A DNA stretch of 64,000 nt from Desmodesmus armatus (GCA_007449985.2 VIIQ02000688.1:62001-126000), one strand, 5' to 3'; shown: positions 44,101 to 55,637, numbered from the stretch's first letter. Notes: generated by a model not told the origin, from the sequence alone. Made by a program: numbers and translations.

Positions 44101-46493
44101 CATGCAAGAAAACAGTGCCACGGCTGCCTTCTTGACCCTTACAGCCACCCCTGAATGTATGTTTGCATTGCAGGCTCATCCCCTACCCTGCTGAGCTGCT
44201 GCAGCTCATCCCACCCAACCTGCATGGCGCGATCTTCCTCCCCAGCGTTGGCAGCAGCAGCCTAGCAGCCAGCTTATCAGGAGGAGACTACGACGGGGAC
44301 TTGTTCCTGTTGCTGTGGGAGCCACGGGTGCTTGCAAGCTTCAGACACACCGACCCTCCTCCCTACATCACACCCAGCAAGATCGAGTCCAGCAGCAGCA
44401 GTGACAGGGGTGCGAGCCCCACAGCCGCCGCCGGCAGCAGTGGCAGCAATAAGGCGGCCAGCAGTGCTGCCGGCCGCTGGGCTATTCTGGAGGGTGCTGG
44501 GTGGGAATTTGTTGAGAGGCAGCTGACAGCATTTTACAGCTACTCAGCAAAGATGCAGGGCCTGATGGGGGAGGCACACAATCTTTGGGAGTTCTATGCG
44601 GACAGATATGGGGCAGGACACGACTTCTGCACGTTCCTGGCTGATATGTTAGTGAAGTAGACAAGGGAACCCACTACAATTGCTGCTCACATCGGCAACG
44701 CCACATGCCATGTGACTACGGTAGCGACTTGCTGAGCCCGATCGTGGCTTGTTGGCTAGCACACATACTTTGCAGGTGCGATTTTCACAGCAAGCTGCAT
44801 CTGCTGCAAACGTCAGCAAAGCCTCTGCGCATGTGTTTCTGTGTGACTGCAGGTACTGCCGGGCACTTGACGCGCCCAAGACCGGAGTGGAGGTGGTCAT
44901 ACCAGACCACTACAGGAACCCCCTCAAAGGCACACTCCCTCCCTGGCACAGCAAGAGGGTCAAGGAGGAGCAGCGGGCAGCAGCTTTGGGCCGCAGTGGC
45001 AGCGGCCGCAAGGCTCTGTCTGAACAGAACATGGCAGCGATGCTGGCAGCGAGCAAGATATGCGGGTGGGTGGCCGGCATTGCGGCAGCTGCAGTGTCTG
45101 CATAGCATGCTTGGAAGGCCAGCATGTCGACTGCTACTGGTGTGTTGCTCAGTTTGTGTGCAGGGCCTTGTACAGTAGCTGTATGCCCTCCTTGGTGGGA
45201 GCACAGCAAGAAGAGCCTGCGCGTCGCTGCTCAGATTGCTTTTTGCCCACGAACCACCAGCTATGTTGTTGTGTTTGTAAAACCCGCTGTTGCTGCTGCT
45301 GCTGTGCTGCAGGCCCCTGTTCACCCAGGTGCATGACCTCCCGGGTGTGGACTACAGTGATGAGAGCCTGCTAGAGCCCGACCCTGACCTGGTGCTGCAA
45401 GAGGGGCCTGACGCAATCCCTTATGAAGTCATGCTGCCCTTCCTTGAGAAGTGGCTGAAATTGCATACGGATAAGTGGTGTGCAGCCTGGAGGGAGCTGC
45501 AGGTGGGTGTTGTGCCCTTGAACCTCGGCCTCCGCCTGTCAGCAAAACCTAAAAAAACCTTTTCTCCATCAATCCAATGCAGCAGCATCCAGGTTTTGAA
45601 GGTCCTGCGCAGGTCCTGATACATCAGATCAGCACAGTCTTCCTGGTTGACCAACCCACTGTTTTGCCTGTGTGCTGGCACCCATGCTGTTGATGTGTAC
45701 ATGCATTACGCAGCAGCATGCAGCATCCATGGGCGGCTCCAGCAAGGCTGCTCACAGGGCACATCAGGCGGGAAAGTGGGAGCTGCGGCGCAGCATCGTT
45801 GCCGAGCTTCAAGCGGAGCTTCTCACTGGCGCTGAATTGCTGCCGAGTTCAAGCCAGTTTGCAGCAGCAGCACAGGTGGCAGCAGCGACAGTGCTTGGCT
45901 CGCCGTGTGGAGCAATCAGCAGCAGTACGGTGACCGTGTTCACCACACCTGTCATCCTGGTGAATGCATCTGCCTGCTACCAAGCCGCGTACAGGTGGGC
46001 TGATGCACCAGCATATGCCGCTGGGGCACTGCTTCAGGCAGTCTTGCAAGCACCTTGCGTTGCATGCTGTTGGTTGGCGCTGTGCTGGGGTGGTGCAGGA
46101 CGCATGACGGTCTCCTATCTGTACATCTTAAGACACTCTTGTATCGCGACATCTGAAGCGGCTTGGTTGCTCACTGGCAGGACTGTTTTCATCTGTTGGG
46201 CGCGCAGGCATGCTCGTGACCTGCAGCGGCGTGACATGCAGCCGCGCGTCGCCATGCCCTGGCGTGTTGCTGGCCAGTACCTGCGGCTGCTGAAGGTGTT
46301 GCGGCCCCTCCTGCAGGCACCCAGCGCTGCACGGCAGTTGGGCAGCTTGCAGCACCCGTTCCTGTCTGCGGCGATGATGGCGCAGCAGCAGTCGGCAGCT
46401 GTGCAGCGCAGGGCGAGGGGCGCTGCGGGGGCACTGCAGGCTGGCAGTGCAGATGCAGCGGCTGCTCAGGAGCTGCAGGGGCTTGTGCTGTAG
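36496..46493 (+). CDS. Cellular RNA-dependent RNA polymerase (RDR family) with polyglutamine N-terminal extension
   Basis: Eukaryotic RDRs copy single-stranded RNA into dsRNA for small-RNA silencing. Exons: 36496-38390, 38732-39793, 40187-40391, 40743-41054, 41437-41544, 41725-42497, 42780-43053, 43254-43483, 43761-43853, 43988-44050, 44174-44651, 44776-45065, 45313-45502, 45714-45994, 46208-46493; phases agree (2179 residues). Residues 1 to about 590 are Gln/Pro/Ala-rich after a basic QRKRP near the start. RDR blocks in order: FSSLPSVSKQCARAQL, VMTDGSGFISQDLAEL, VFDPHFAGVIGKG, VNKNLLLLLHHTGVPLEVF, FGIPDPTCGAVSEGCVAI, VIIYRDPGIHPGDVR, SGGDYDGDLFLLLWEP (three catalytic Asp of DxDGD near 1710-1714, bases 44286-44300), ALDAPKTGVEV, and NASACYQAAY. 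The catalytic Asp triad is intact. Tyr at the second position contrasts with Leu in plant alpha-type RDRs. The junction from polyQ exon to exon two rests on phase only; the extension could belong to a separate upstream gene. Confidence 0.88.
36820..38169 (+). repeat. Clusters of CAG repeats encoding Gln runs in the RdRP N-terminus
   Basis: Multiple near-pure (CAG)n blocks, e.g. 36820-36860, 36990-37041, 37857-37893 and the longest at 38091-38166 (about 25 units). They are read as Gln and are likely length-polymorphic. Confidence 0.9.
39990..40072 (+). repeat. Degenerate duplicate of an RdRP exon start
   Basis: An acceptor plus GGCTGGTT, then codons reading LVYKVFDTGRESLWLLGT, parallels the real exon from 40187 (LVQKDVGTDGESLWFLAT). 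The pyrimidine tracts before both are also alike. This copy has no good donor and would not remain in frame with the next exon, so it is taken as a decayed duplication. Confidence 0.7.
41138..41173 (+). repeat. Intronic copy of an RdRP exon end and donor
   Basis: 36 bp nearly identical (three mismatches seen) to 41027-41062, the last codons of the exon ending 41054 together with its CAG|GTGAGATG donor. It lies 84 bp into the following intron. Confidence 0.8.
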
Positions 46494-48401
46494 CTACCGT
46501 AGCATAGGCATGAGGCATCTTTGTAGTGCAGATCCTGAAGATCGTTATTTTGGCCGCCTGGCAGGCATATGTTGCATGTTGTGACTGCTAGTGACGCCCT
46601 GCAGGGGTGCTTGCAAGCACCAATTGCAGTCAGTGCGGGCACAGAGGCGCTGCAGGTGCTGTATCATGGGCCTGAGGGGCCACCATCACAAGTTTGTGCT
46701 CAATTTTCAAGTGTGATTCCATGGCCATCGGTTCGTACACTATAGTAGTGACAAGGCACCTCCCTGCAGGGCTGCTTGCAGGCTTTGCACATGACGGCAG
46801 CTCAGGATTTGCAGGGGGTGTATCATGTAACACATGTAGTTGTGGTGCTTTTTCCTGCAACAGCCTCTTCAGTGGCTTACTGTTTTGGCGCATGCATACA
46901 TTGGTTGTCTTTTGAACTGGCATGCATCAGTGACGTGGCATTTTTGCATGAAGCCCTGCACATTGTGAAAGTGCCTGTTTCTCAGGCATTACATGCTTTT
47001 TGTGCTGCATAGGATGTGGTTCTCTGGTTTAAGTGTGGTCTGCTGCATCGGCCCTCAACGGCATGCATGGCAAGTTGGTCAGTGTCTCACTGCCTTTGGT
47101 TTCTAGGTTTCACACCTGCTGGCAGTTGCGGGAGTCCCTCAACATGCCAGAAGCATGCGTGCCTGATGGTTTGGCCGGGTCCAAGGGTGGGCACTGGGTG
47201 CTGCTTAGTGGGTTGAAAACAGCAGTATAGATGCTGAGGGTGACAAGACTCTTATGAGATGACTTATAGAATCCCTGCACACATCTTGGCGGGCACACCA
47301 GTGCGTCATTTGGGCGCACGTGTGCCTACCCAGGTCTTTGGCTAGCAGCTTGACGCTGGCCTTTCACACCTATTGTGGCACTGCAGTCGCCGCAGGCAGA
47401 ATGTCGGCCACAGAGCGGCGTACAGATGGTCTCTGTTCTAGAGCAGAGGGAAGAGAGGGGGTCAAAGGCTACGCTTGCGCCAGAGAATTTGGGATTTTGG
47501 CGGAGACCGGGACCTGGATCGGTGCCGCGACTGCGGTTAAAAGTGAATTCTCCTGCCACAGGCCCAGCGGTGAAAGCATCCACTTGCAACACCCCCCCTC
47601 CCCCATAAGGGCCTCGCCGTCCATGCACACCGCACACACAGTGTCTGTGGCAACCTTGCATGGCCAAAGTCAACTGAGACATGTACATACAGTGCCCCAG
47701 TGAGCTGACCTGCACGACATCACTTCGACCTCACCTCACCTCGACGTCGAGACTGGTGCTGATGCTGAGAAGAATCGTCCGACCAGGATGCCGCACGCTG
47801 TGAGTGGTAAAAATGCGCTACTTGAGCTGTTCTATGCCCTTTTGCTTGCCGAACCAAGTTTCAACCGTTGGCGTCGCGGTGGGCGTTGCTACCCGTTGCT
47901 ACGTATAGGCTATCCGTCCTGGCTCGGCACCGATGCCATACCATCCCATTGCATATGGATCATTATGCTATTGTGTCATGGTCTGGAGCTTCCCGAGGTT
48001 CAACTGACCAACCACCCTCTCTTGCCAAACAGGTGCTAGCTCGTGCTCTGCTCCGTGTTACAACAGAACTTGTGCGGCCTCCGCCAGCCCGAGCAGAATT
48101 CAGTGAAAGTATCTGTACTTACTGAACAAATAATAGATCGTGAATGCAGCAGTGACACAGCAGCAGGCCACTCAGGCATAGATCAAGGGGGTAAGTGCTA
48201 TCCTTCTAGGCTCAGCCTGGCACGGTGTCGTGCAGTGTGGTTCCAGGATTCAGGCAGAGATGGGAAGTGTTGCTAATACGGAAGATGTCTAGTGAGCAGC
48301 CAGCCATCGTGCTTGCTGCTGGAGGTTGCTAGGGGCCAGGCAGCTCATGCTCATGCAGCAGCACTAGGGCTCATGGACTTGTCTTGCTTCTCCTCCGCAG
48401 G
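46494..48401. other. RdRP 3' flank and upstream region of the first LRR copy
   Basis: 1.9 kb with short frames only. The last part before 48402 ends in a pyrimidine-rich stretch and CCGCAG immediately before GATGG, matching the second LRR copy, so a 5'-UTR intron acceptor is likely. Nothing else was recognised. Confidence 0.5.
46826..46830 (+). terminator. Candidate TGTAA polyadenylation signal of the RdRP gene
   Basis: First clear plus-strand TGTAA after the stop at 46493, about 330 nt downstream, giving a plausible 3' UTR length. Confidence 0.4.
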
Positions 48402-50580
48402 ATGGCAGGTGAAGGATGCTGGTCCTTGCTGCTGGCGTTGCCAGACCCTTGCCTGCTGAAGGTGCTGCAATGCTGTGCAGCAGACGACCAACGCGGCCTT
48501 TTCAGCGCAGCCAGGTCGCACCGCAGGCTGCACCAGGCAGCTGTGGCAGCACTGCACACCTTGAAGGCACGCCTTTCCCAGCAACAGCAAGTGGAGTGTG
48601 TCACACGGTATCTAGACAAATACGGCAATCATGTCAGCTGCTTGGACCTCAAGGGTGATGCGGACCGCCCTCGCGCAATCGAACTTTGCCAGGTGCCCCC
48701 TAATCTCCAGCTCAGTAGCTTGCAGCTGTCATACTTGGGAGTGCAGCTGCAACCCAATGACAGCTTCCGGCCAGCCCGGGGTGTGCTGGGGGCCCGCCCA
48801 GCAAGGGTGTGCTAGGGGCAGCTGCCCAGGTGGCAGGCCTGAAGCAGCTGCAGCTGAAGGCATGCAGCCTGCTGGATGCAGAGAAGGCTGAGGCGCTTGC
48901 AGCAGCACTGTCACAGCTTGTTGAGCTGGTGCACCTCAGCATCAGCGACATGCAGCTTATGAACCGCTCATTACAGTTGCCAACGTCTGTATTGCAGCGG
49001 CTGCAGCAGCTCACCTACCTTGAGCTTGCTCGCATCAGGCTGTGTGGCCCTGATGACCAGTCCTGCGCTGCCCTGCAGCCCCTGCAGGCGCTGACCCGGC
49101 TGGTTGACCTGCGGCTTGCAGATGCAGAAGCGGGTGACGACAGGATCAAGCTGACTGCCAGCATGCTTTCAGGTACACACCACCTCACTCACCTGAAGCT
49201 GTCACACTGCAGCATTGAGCCAGGTGTCTTGACCGGAAAGACTCAGCTGCAGCACCTGCACTTGGCCAAGTGCAGTATGCTTGGTGCTGTCTCAGGTGAA
49301 CCGGCGGCCATGCGCATGGCACAGTTTCTTTCCCTCTTGAAGCCACTGCAGCAGTTGCAGCACCTGCAGGTCACCCACATAAACCTGGTGTTGCGCGGTG
49401 CGGACCGTGCAAACCCCCTGGCAGCAGCCATGTCAGCGCTGACAGCTAGCAACAAGCTCGAGGAGCTAGACATCAGCTGGTGCACACTGCCAGCAGTGTG
49501 TGGCAGCACCTGTTCCCTGCTGGTAGGCAGCTGCCGGTCTTGCAAGGACTGGATGTCTCATATGTCCAGCAACCATTTTGCAGTCACGCCCCGCCTCCTG
49601 AAGGCAGCCTGCTTGTCAGCTGCTGCCCTGGGCTGCAGTCTGTAGACATGAGGGGTTGCAGTGCAGTGCAGAGCTGCTGGCCCCACTGCAGGGGCTGAGC
49701 GGGCTGCACACACTGTCCTTGTCGGTGGATGATCGCACAGCAGGGGAGGGCGTGCAGGCGGTGTGCCAGCTGACAGGGCTGAGGCAGCTGAGGGTGAACC
49801 TACCACGCTCTGCAGATGTGGAGGGGCTGCAGCAGCTGCAGGGGCTCACACAGCTGCAGCAGCTGACAGCTTTCACACTTGATGGCACTTGGGCAGTCCT
49901 GGGTTGCCAAGCCAGACTCAGCTTGACCAGCAAGGTGGGTGGAGACTCACGTCAGGATTATTGTTGTGCTCCCTGGTTGTTGGGAACGTCTGAAGGACCC
50001 AGGCTGTTGCTGACAGCAAGTGAGGCAAGTTCAATTTGGATGTGTGCCAGTAAGTGCCCACAGTGTGGCAAATTTGGCTGCCAGGCCCCCTGCCCCTGCC
50101 CCCCTTCCCCAGGCTTCTCTTTCCTGACACCAGCATCAACGCGAGGCTGGCACAGCACCATGGCTGCGCCTGGTCTTTGTCCTGCTGCTCAGCACAATGT
50201 GACAATGTGCTGGTTCAGCTACACTTTGCAGCCATTATTCATCCCGAAGCTAGTGTCTACAAGCAATTTCAGCAGGCATCTACATGTCTCTCATGAGTGT
50301 TTCAGCAGCCTGTATGCTGCCTTACGATGTAGCATTGCATCTTCAGCATGGAGTGTGCTGCGTATGTAGGGGGACCAACGGGTGCAACCAGCTGCCTTCT
50401 GCACCCGGCATAAGCCAGCACTTGTGCAGCACATCACGCCATGCAGCTTCATTCCATTCTCATGTAGCCTACAACAGCAGCCTGAGCAGGAAAAGTGACA
50501 AAGGGGGGAGAGTTTGGGGCAGTCCCGGCAACATGTCCTATCTGGGGTGGCAGGGGGGAGGGGCATGGGGCATTTCAAGA

Positions 50581-50601
50581 GCCTTGGGAGGGCCCCTCCC
50601 A
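50581..50601. repeat. 9-bp inverted repeat in the LRR pseudogene intron
   Basis: CTTGGGAGG and CCTCCCAAG flank GCC, a small perfect hairpin about 160 bp from the SINE. Confidence 0.6.
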
Positions 50602-50760
50602 AGATTTATGATACTATCATTGAAAATCTTTGAAGACAGGGCATTATGGGCCACAAGGAGTGGCCATTCCAGCATGGACCCTGATGCCAATGCCCCCAGG
50701 GCTTGTGCCACAAGTTTGTTTGTGCGGAGCCTGACCAACTGGGTCTTTTGTGTCACCTTC

Positions 50761-51375
50761 AAATCATCCGTCCTTAAAGATAAAAGATAAAGATACAGAG
50801 ACACCCCCTTGGTCTCTTAACGCCATAGGACTTCTTCCCATTGGCCTCGCGTCCGTTGAGGACGGCTCTTCACACCAACACTCCTGGGGGTCTAGGGCAA
50901 CGGCACTCGTGGCCACATCTCACTCCCCAGGGGCACACCTGGGGCCGTGTAAACCCACCGAAATTCAGGCTGGAGATGTTGTTCGACATGGGAGATTGGA
51001 TGCTGAAAGGTATCACCCTTGACCCGCTGGGAGAGTCCCCTCAGTCCCGACCTGAGAGAACCTTGAATCCCTAGGGTAGCACACCCAATAGCGGGCTCCA
51101 TGCCTTTTCCGGCTGTATTCTGCACCCATTCCTTCCTTTGCCTCTGTGGCAGTAATCAGCATCAGGGGATCCCTCTCCCTTCACTGCACTTGCCCGGGTC
51201 AGCAGCCTGGCTCGGGGTATTATTACCCCCCCTAGGGGGCCGGTGGGTGGGCCGGGATTCGAACCCGGGTCTCCCCGACATAAGCCGGGTGCTTTTCCAC
51301 TAAGCTACCCTACCCGTCTAAGCTACCCTACACTAAGCTACCCTACCCTACCCTACCCGAAATCATCCGTCCTTA
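50761..51375 (-). mobile_element. tRNA-derived SINE with 16-bp target-site duplication
   Basis: The exact repeat AAATCATCCGTCCTTA occurs at 50761-50776 and 51360-51375 and fits a target-site duplication made by LINE-type retrotransposition. Between them lies about 583 bp. On the minus strand the element begins with a short CTACCC-type repeat (51315-51359), then a tRNA-like head at 51314-51244 with an A box (TAGCTTAGTGG) and a B box (GGTTCGAATCC). An unrelated body of about 440 bp follows, and it ends in an A/T-rich tail of repeated TCTTTA/TCTTTTA type (about 50777-50800). It has no coding capacity and needs a LINE partner in trans. It sits in the intron of the LRR pseudogene copy; no corresponding insert is present in the intact copy. 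Confidence 0.8.
51244..51314 (-). tRNA. tRNA-like pseudogene forming the SINE head
   Basis: Folds as a cloverleaf of 71 nt with a good T arm (CCGGG/CCCGG around TTCGAAT) and D arm (GCTT/AAGC). Two acceptor pairs (3-70, 4-69) and one anticodon-stem pair (30-40) are mismatched, and position 37 is G. The nominal anticodon is TAT. Best read as the pol III promoter of the SINE, not a working tRNA. Confidence 0.6.
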
Positions 51376-52204
51376 GCTTGCAAATCAGCATTATGGGTCA
51401 CACTGCATGCACAACCGCCGTAGTACTGTGTGCCAATTCCACTGAGGCTCTGTCTTCACTGCTGCTACTGCTCTTGTGGCTGGCAGGCCCCTGGTGACGA
51501 GCCCGTGTGGCGCCAGCTACAGCGGCAGCTGGAGCTCCATGTCCCAAGAGGTCCACAGCAGGCAGATGCAGCACTCACTGATGCATTCAGTACTGCATTC
51601 AGTGCTGCATTCAGCTAGGCAGAGTGACAGCAAGTGCATTTGGGCAAACTCACCATCTGCTGCTGCTGTGCCCGGGTGAGGCCACTGCCCAGACAACAGT
51701 TGCCACTGGGTCCAAACCAGCAACACAGTCCCACCCGCTGCTGGCAAGCTGGGGCCAAGGCTTCCATGATGGGCAGCAGCTGATCTCGCTGTCAGGCAGC
51801 AGCAGCAGTAGCAGCAGCAGCACCAGCAGCAAGTCTTCCAGCAGCAGATCAGAGTGAGGGTGTGCTAGACAGCCTGCCAGGATTCTTGCAGCGCAGCCGC
51901 TGCCGTGTGAGCATAAAGTCAAAGAAGCATTAGCTTGACTCAACGGCTGTGGGTGTTGCTTGCAGCAAGCAGTTTGGGAACATGGAAGCTGGTGTGTGCC
52001 TTGTGACTACGGGGTGCAGGAGGCAGCCAGGTGGCAGACATGGCCTGGAAGGGTTTCAATCTGGGGAAGCAACCTGCGGTATCGGGGGGTTATTGAACGG
52101 TTGTTTTGACTCACTGAGTGACCCTAAGGGTGTGGGGTTGGTGCAACATGGCTTGTGCTTCAAACCTCAAAGCTGGCATACTATGTGTCTGTGTAGGGTG
52201 TGTC

Positions 52205-52610
52205 TGTGTAGGGGGGGGGGTGTTGGTGGCAGCCCTGCGGCCTCAGGCTTGCCTTGCAACCTTGGGGCGGGTGGGTGGTGGTGGCGGCCCTTCGGCTATT
52301 TGTTCGGCTGGTCTTGTGCTTGTTTTGGGGCACTTTTATCGGGGCGACTGGCTGACTAGTGACAGCCATGCGGCCTTTGTTCAACTGGCGGTGGGTTGTG
52401 TGCTTGTTTGGAACCCTTCTCTTTGGGCAGCGGTTGATGGCTGCCATGCGCTGCGGCGAGTCGTGATATTGAAGCCCAGGGCTTGCTTACGAACCTTTCG
52501 TCGTGGGACGGCTGGAAGGTGGTGACAGCATTGCGGCCTTTTGCGTCAGATTGGTCTTGTGCTTGCTTTTGAATCCCTCCATTGTGGCGGCTGGCTCCTG
52601 CCAGTCAGGT
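52205..52610 (+). repeat. Degenerate minisatellite, about 80-bp unit, 4-5 copies
   Basis: Copies share GGCAGCCnTGCGGCC at the start, GGTCTTGTGCTTG in the middle and GGCGGCTGGCT at the end. Approximate starts are 52216, 52281, 52361, 52438 and 52523. Similarity between copies is partial, so the array is old. Confidence 0.55.
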
Positions 52611-53029
52611 GCGTGCAGTAGCATACCGCAGGTTTGTTGGTTCCGAACTGTTGGCAAGTCCCACGCTTGTTTTGGTCTGGGTGCTGGCCCGCATGTGGCA
52701 CATCTCAGCACAGGGTGTGTAACGTGTCTCTCAACGGCGAGGCTTTGCCTCAGGCCCCCGGCAGTCGGGGTCACTCTGCTGAAGTGTGTGTGGCCAGCCG
52801 GTGGGTGGTGCCCCCTGGGAACCTTGAAATAATGTTTGACTCCCAGGCTCTCAGCACGCCCTGAAGCATACATCAGCCAGCCCCAACTCCAGGGCGGAGG
52901 GACACCATACAGCACACACATCGGATTGCAACCACTGCATTTGCACATGTGGTCAGAGTTGTGGTCCATATGTATGGTATACCGTGATACCCGCGAGTAC
53001 TGCCTGCTGCAGCCTTATATGCACTTGGA

Positions 53030-53030
<1 letters not shown>

Positions 53031-53069
<39 letters not shown>
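53031..53069. repeat. 39-nt poly-G tract
   Basis: The longest homopolymer in the window. Intergenic, about 715 bp before the intact LRR gene. Length in the assembly may not be exact. Confidence 0.9.
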
Positions 53070-53783
53070 CTGCCAGCTTTGCAGCCAAACTCCAGCATCT
53101 CCTGAGCGCCTGCGGAGTTGACTGATGTTCAATGATGATGATACAAGGTTGTGAAGTTGACGTAAGGCTGATGTGAAGCTGCGCTGCTCCAGGTGGTGGG
53201 ATTAGGGGGCTGCCCTGGCGCCAGATAGACCATTTAGCGCAGTTGGTTGCGAAGCAGCGTTGTCGAGCTATGCGTTGCAGAATCGTTGACCCAACTGTCA
53301 TGTGGTCGAGCTATGTTTGACTTCGGCACCGATTGAAGAAGAGCTGACGGACCGTAGTACGCAGTCGCAATGCACAAATCCCGCGGCCCCAGTTTAAATA
53401 AGCATTTTGTGTAGTGTGTTCGTATTCTCAACCGGCCGAGGTATGACGTTGCAAATCAACCGCAATCCGACCCTCGGTCCGAGGTCGTTGAGGTTCGACC
53501 GACCGGCCGGTGCTTGTAACTGCCAGAGGAACCACTAGCAAGCCTAGGCTTGCGTTTATTGGTCAGATACTGGCCACTTTGAAGGGCACAGGCGCTCACG
53601 AAGGCTCCCGTGAAGCAGCAGCAGCAGCAGCAACAACAGGCCACCCAGCAAACCCTACTTTAGCGCACTGCGTAAGTGCTTATCCTCTGTGCATTTAGTT
53701 CAGGCATGGTGGCATCTGGAATGCATGTGTTGTCGGTCGAGTGTGAGAGCTCAGGCAAATGTGGGCTGTTGCTGCTCCACAGG

Positions 53784-55588
53784 ATGGCAAACACGGGCCC
53801 AACAGCGTCACTGTCTCTTCTGGAGAAGCTGCCTGAAGACGTCCAGCGGCTGTTGCTGCAGATCCTTGCAGCAGACGACCAGCGCAGCATGTACAGGGTC
53901 GCTGCAACAAGCAACCACCTGTACTTTGTAGCTACGGAAGTGCTGTGTGAGACGCATGCAGCATCTGGTTTCAAAGCAGAGCTTTCCCAGCAGAAGCAGC
54001 TGGATGGTGTCCTGACATACTTGGGAAAGCACAGCAGTCACATAAGCAGCATCAGTCTTGCGTGCCGTGAGGGTTTCATCCACCTCAGCCAGCTGCCCCT
54101 CAACCTGCGGCTAACTGACAGCTTGCACTTGCATGGCTTCGCAGTTAAGCTGCAGCCCGGCGATGGGCTGCAGGGTGTGCTGGGGGCTGCCGCGCAGGTA
54201 TCAGGCCTGAAGCAGCTGCGGCTGAAGCACTGCAGCCTTAGCGCTGCAGGGGACAACAAGGCGGCAGAGGAGCTTGCAGCAGCACTGTCGCCGCTTGCTG
54301 GGCTGGTGCACCTCAGCATCAGCAACCTGCAGGCTCACCGTAGTTCCCGCTCAGCACAGTTGATTACTGCTGTACTGCAGCCGCTGCAGCAGCTCACGCA
54401 CCTTGAGCTAGCTCGCATCAGGCTGCGGGCCCCTGATCTGGCCACCCCTGCCCTGCAGCCCCTGCAGGCGCTGACCCGGCTGGTTGACCTGCGGCTTGCA
54501 GAGCTACAGGCAGATGACAGCGACAGGATCCGCATCACCGCCACCAATCTGTCAGCCACACACCACCTCACATGCCTGATGCTGTCACGCTGCAGCATAG
54601 AGCCAGGCGTGATAGAGGGCAAGACCCAGCTGCAGATCCTGCACTTGGCGCACTGCATGATGCTGGGAGGTGCGCCAGCTGTGCTGCAGCTGCTGTCCTA
54701 CATACAGGCGCTGCAGCAGCTGCGCTACCTGCAGCTGACGCACAAGAACCTGGCGCTCCTGGGCATCCCGCCTGCTGCCCTGTCAGCCTTGACAGCAAGC
54801 AGCAAGCTCCAGCAGCTAGACATCAGCTGGTGCACACTGCCAGCAGGTGTGTGGCAGCACCTGTTCCCTGCTGGTAGGCAGCTGCCGGTCTTGCAAGGAC
54901 TGGATGTCTCATACGTGCAGCAGCCATTTTGCAGTGATGCCACAGCCATGTCGCAGTTATGCCTTGTCAGCTGCTGCCCTGGGCTGCAGTCTGTAGACAT
55001 GAGGGGGTTGCAGTGCAGTGCAGAGCTGCTGGCCCCACTGCAGGGGCTGAGCGGGCTGCACACACTGTCCTTGTCGGTGGATGATCGCACAGCAGGGGAG
55101 GATGTGCAGGCGGTGTGCCAGCTGACAGGGCTGAGGCAGCTGAGGGTGAACCTACCACGCTCTGCAGATGTGGAGGGGCTGCAGCAGCTGCAGGGGCTCA
55201 CACAGCTGCAGCAGCTGACAGCCCTGACCTTTGATGGGCCTTGGGCACTCACGGGGTCATCTGCCGGGCAGCAGAGGGTCATCTTGGTTAGCAAGGTGGG
55301 TTGGGACTAATGCTGCATACTGCTTTTGTATGGATGCCGCATCCATGCACAGTTCACAGAACTTCTGGAAGGAGGCTCCTTCCTCAGGCCTAGCCTGCAC
55401 GGCAGAAGGCTCATACTGTGCAGCCTTGTGATCCGACTGGCAGTTACTGGCAAATCTGAACCCATCATGAAGCTGCATGCCAAGCAAAAAGTACCAAGCT
55501 GGTTCTATTCCATCATGATCAAGTGATGCTGCCTGCACAGCATCGGCAGGGCTCATCACATGCCACGCATACTGAAGCTGCACCTCAA

Positions 55589-55637
<49 letters not shown>

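Larger units (their letters stand above)
48402..51618 (+). pseudogene. Frameshifted F-box-like/LRR gene copy (upstream tandem duplicate)
   Basis: Closely related to the intact gene at 53784. The first frame, 48402-48815, encodes MAGEGCWSLLLALPDPCLLK and an F-box-like helix set. Near 48780-48812 an extra partial repeat of GGTGTGCTGGGGGC shifts the frame. LRRs continue from 48809. One base is missing near 49497 (CCAGCAGTGTGTGG versus CCAGCAGGTGTGTGG in the intact copy), and another G near 49650 (GAGGGGTTGC versus GAGGGGGTTGC). The last LRRs are in frame from 49656 to about 49935. An intron of about 1.5 kb, containing a SINE, separates this from a second exon at 51487-51618 whose end carries small GCATTCAGT repeats before TAG. 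The three shifts make a functional product unlikely unless they are assembly errors in repetitive sequence. Confidence 0.75.
51619..53783. other. Region between LRR copies, with minisatellite and poly-G tract
   Basis: The first about 470 bp match the 3' flank of the intact LRR copy (55749-56210). Degenerate repeats at about 52200-52610 and a 39-nt G run follow. The segment before 53784 has the GCTCCACAG acceptor that precedes the LRR start and GC-rich palindromic stretches near 53465-53512. No gene recognised. Confidence 0.5.

Noticed and set aside
47320..47703. Overlapping frames of about 128 codons on both strands
   Set aside because: Both strands are open over the same stretch with no recognisable protein features; chance is likely.
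51244..51314. A functional tRNA-Ile(TAT)
   Set aside because: Three stem mismatches and G at position 37, and it sits at the head of an element with target-site duplications, so it is treated as a SINE head.
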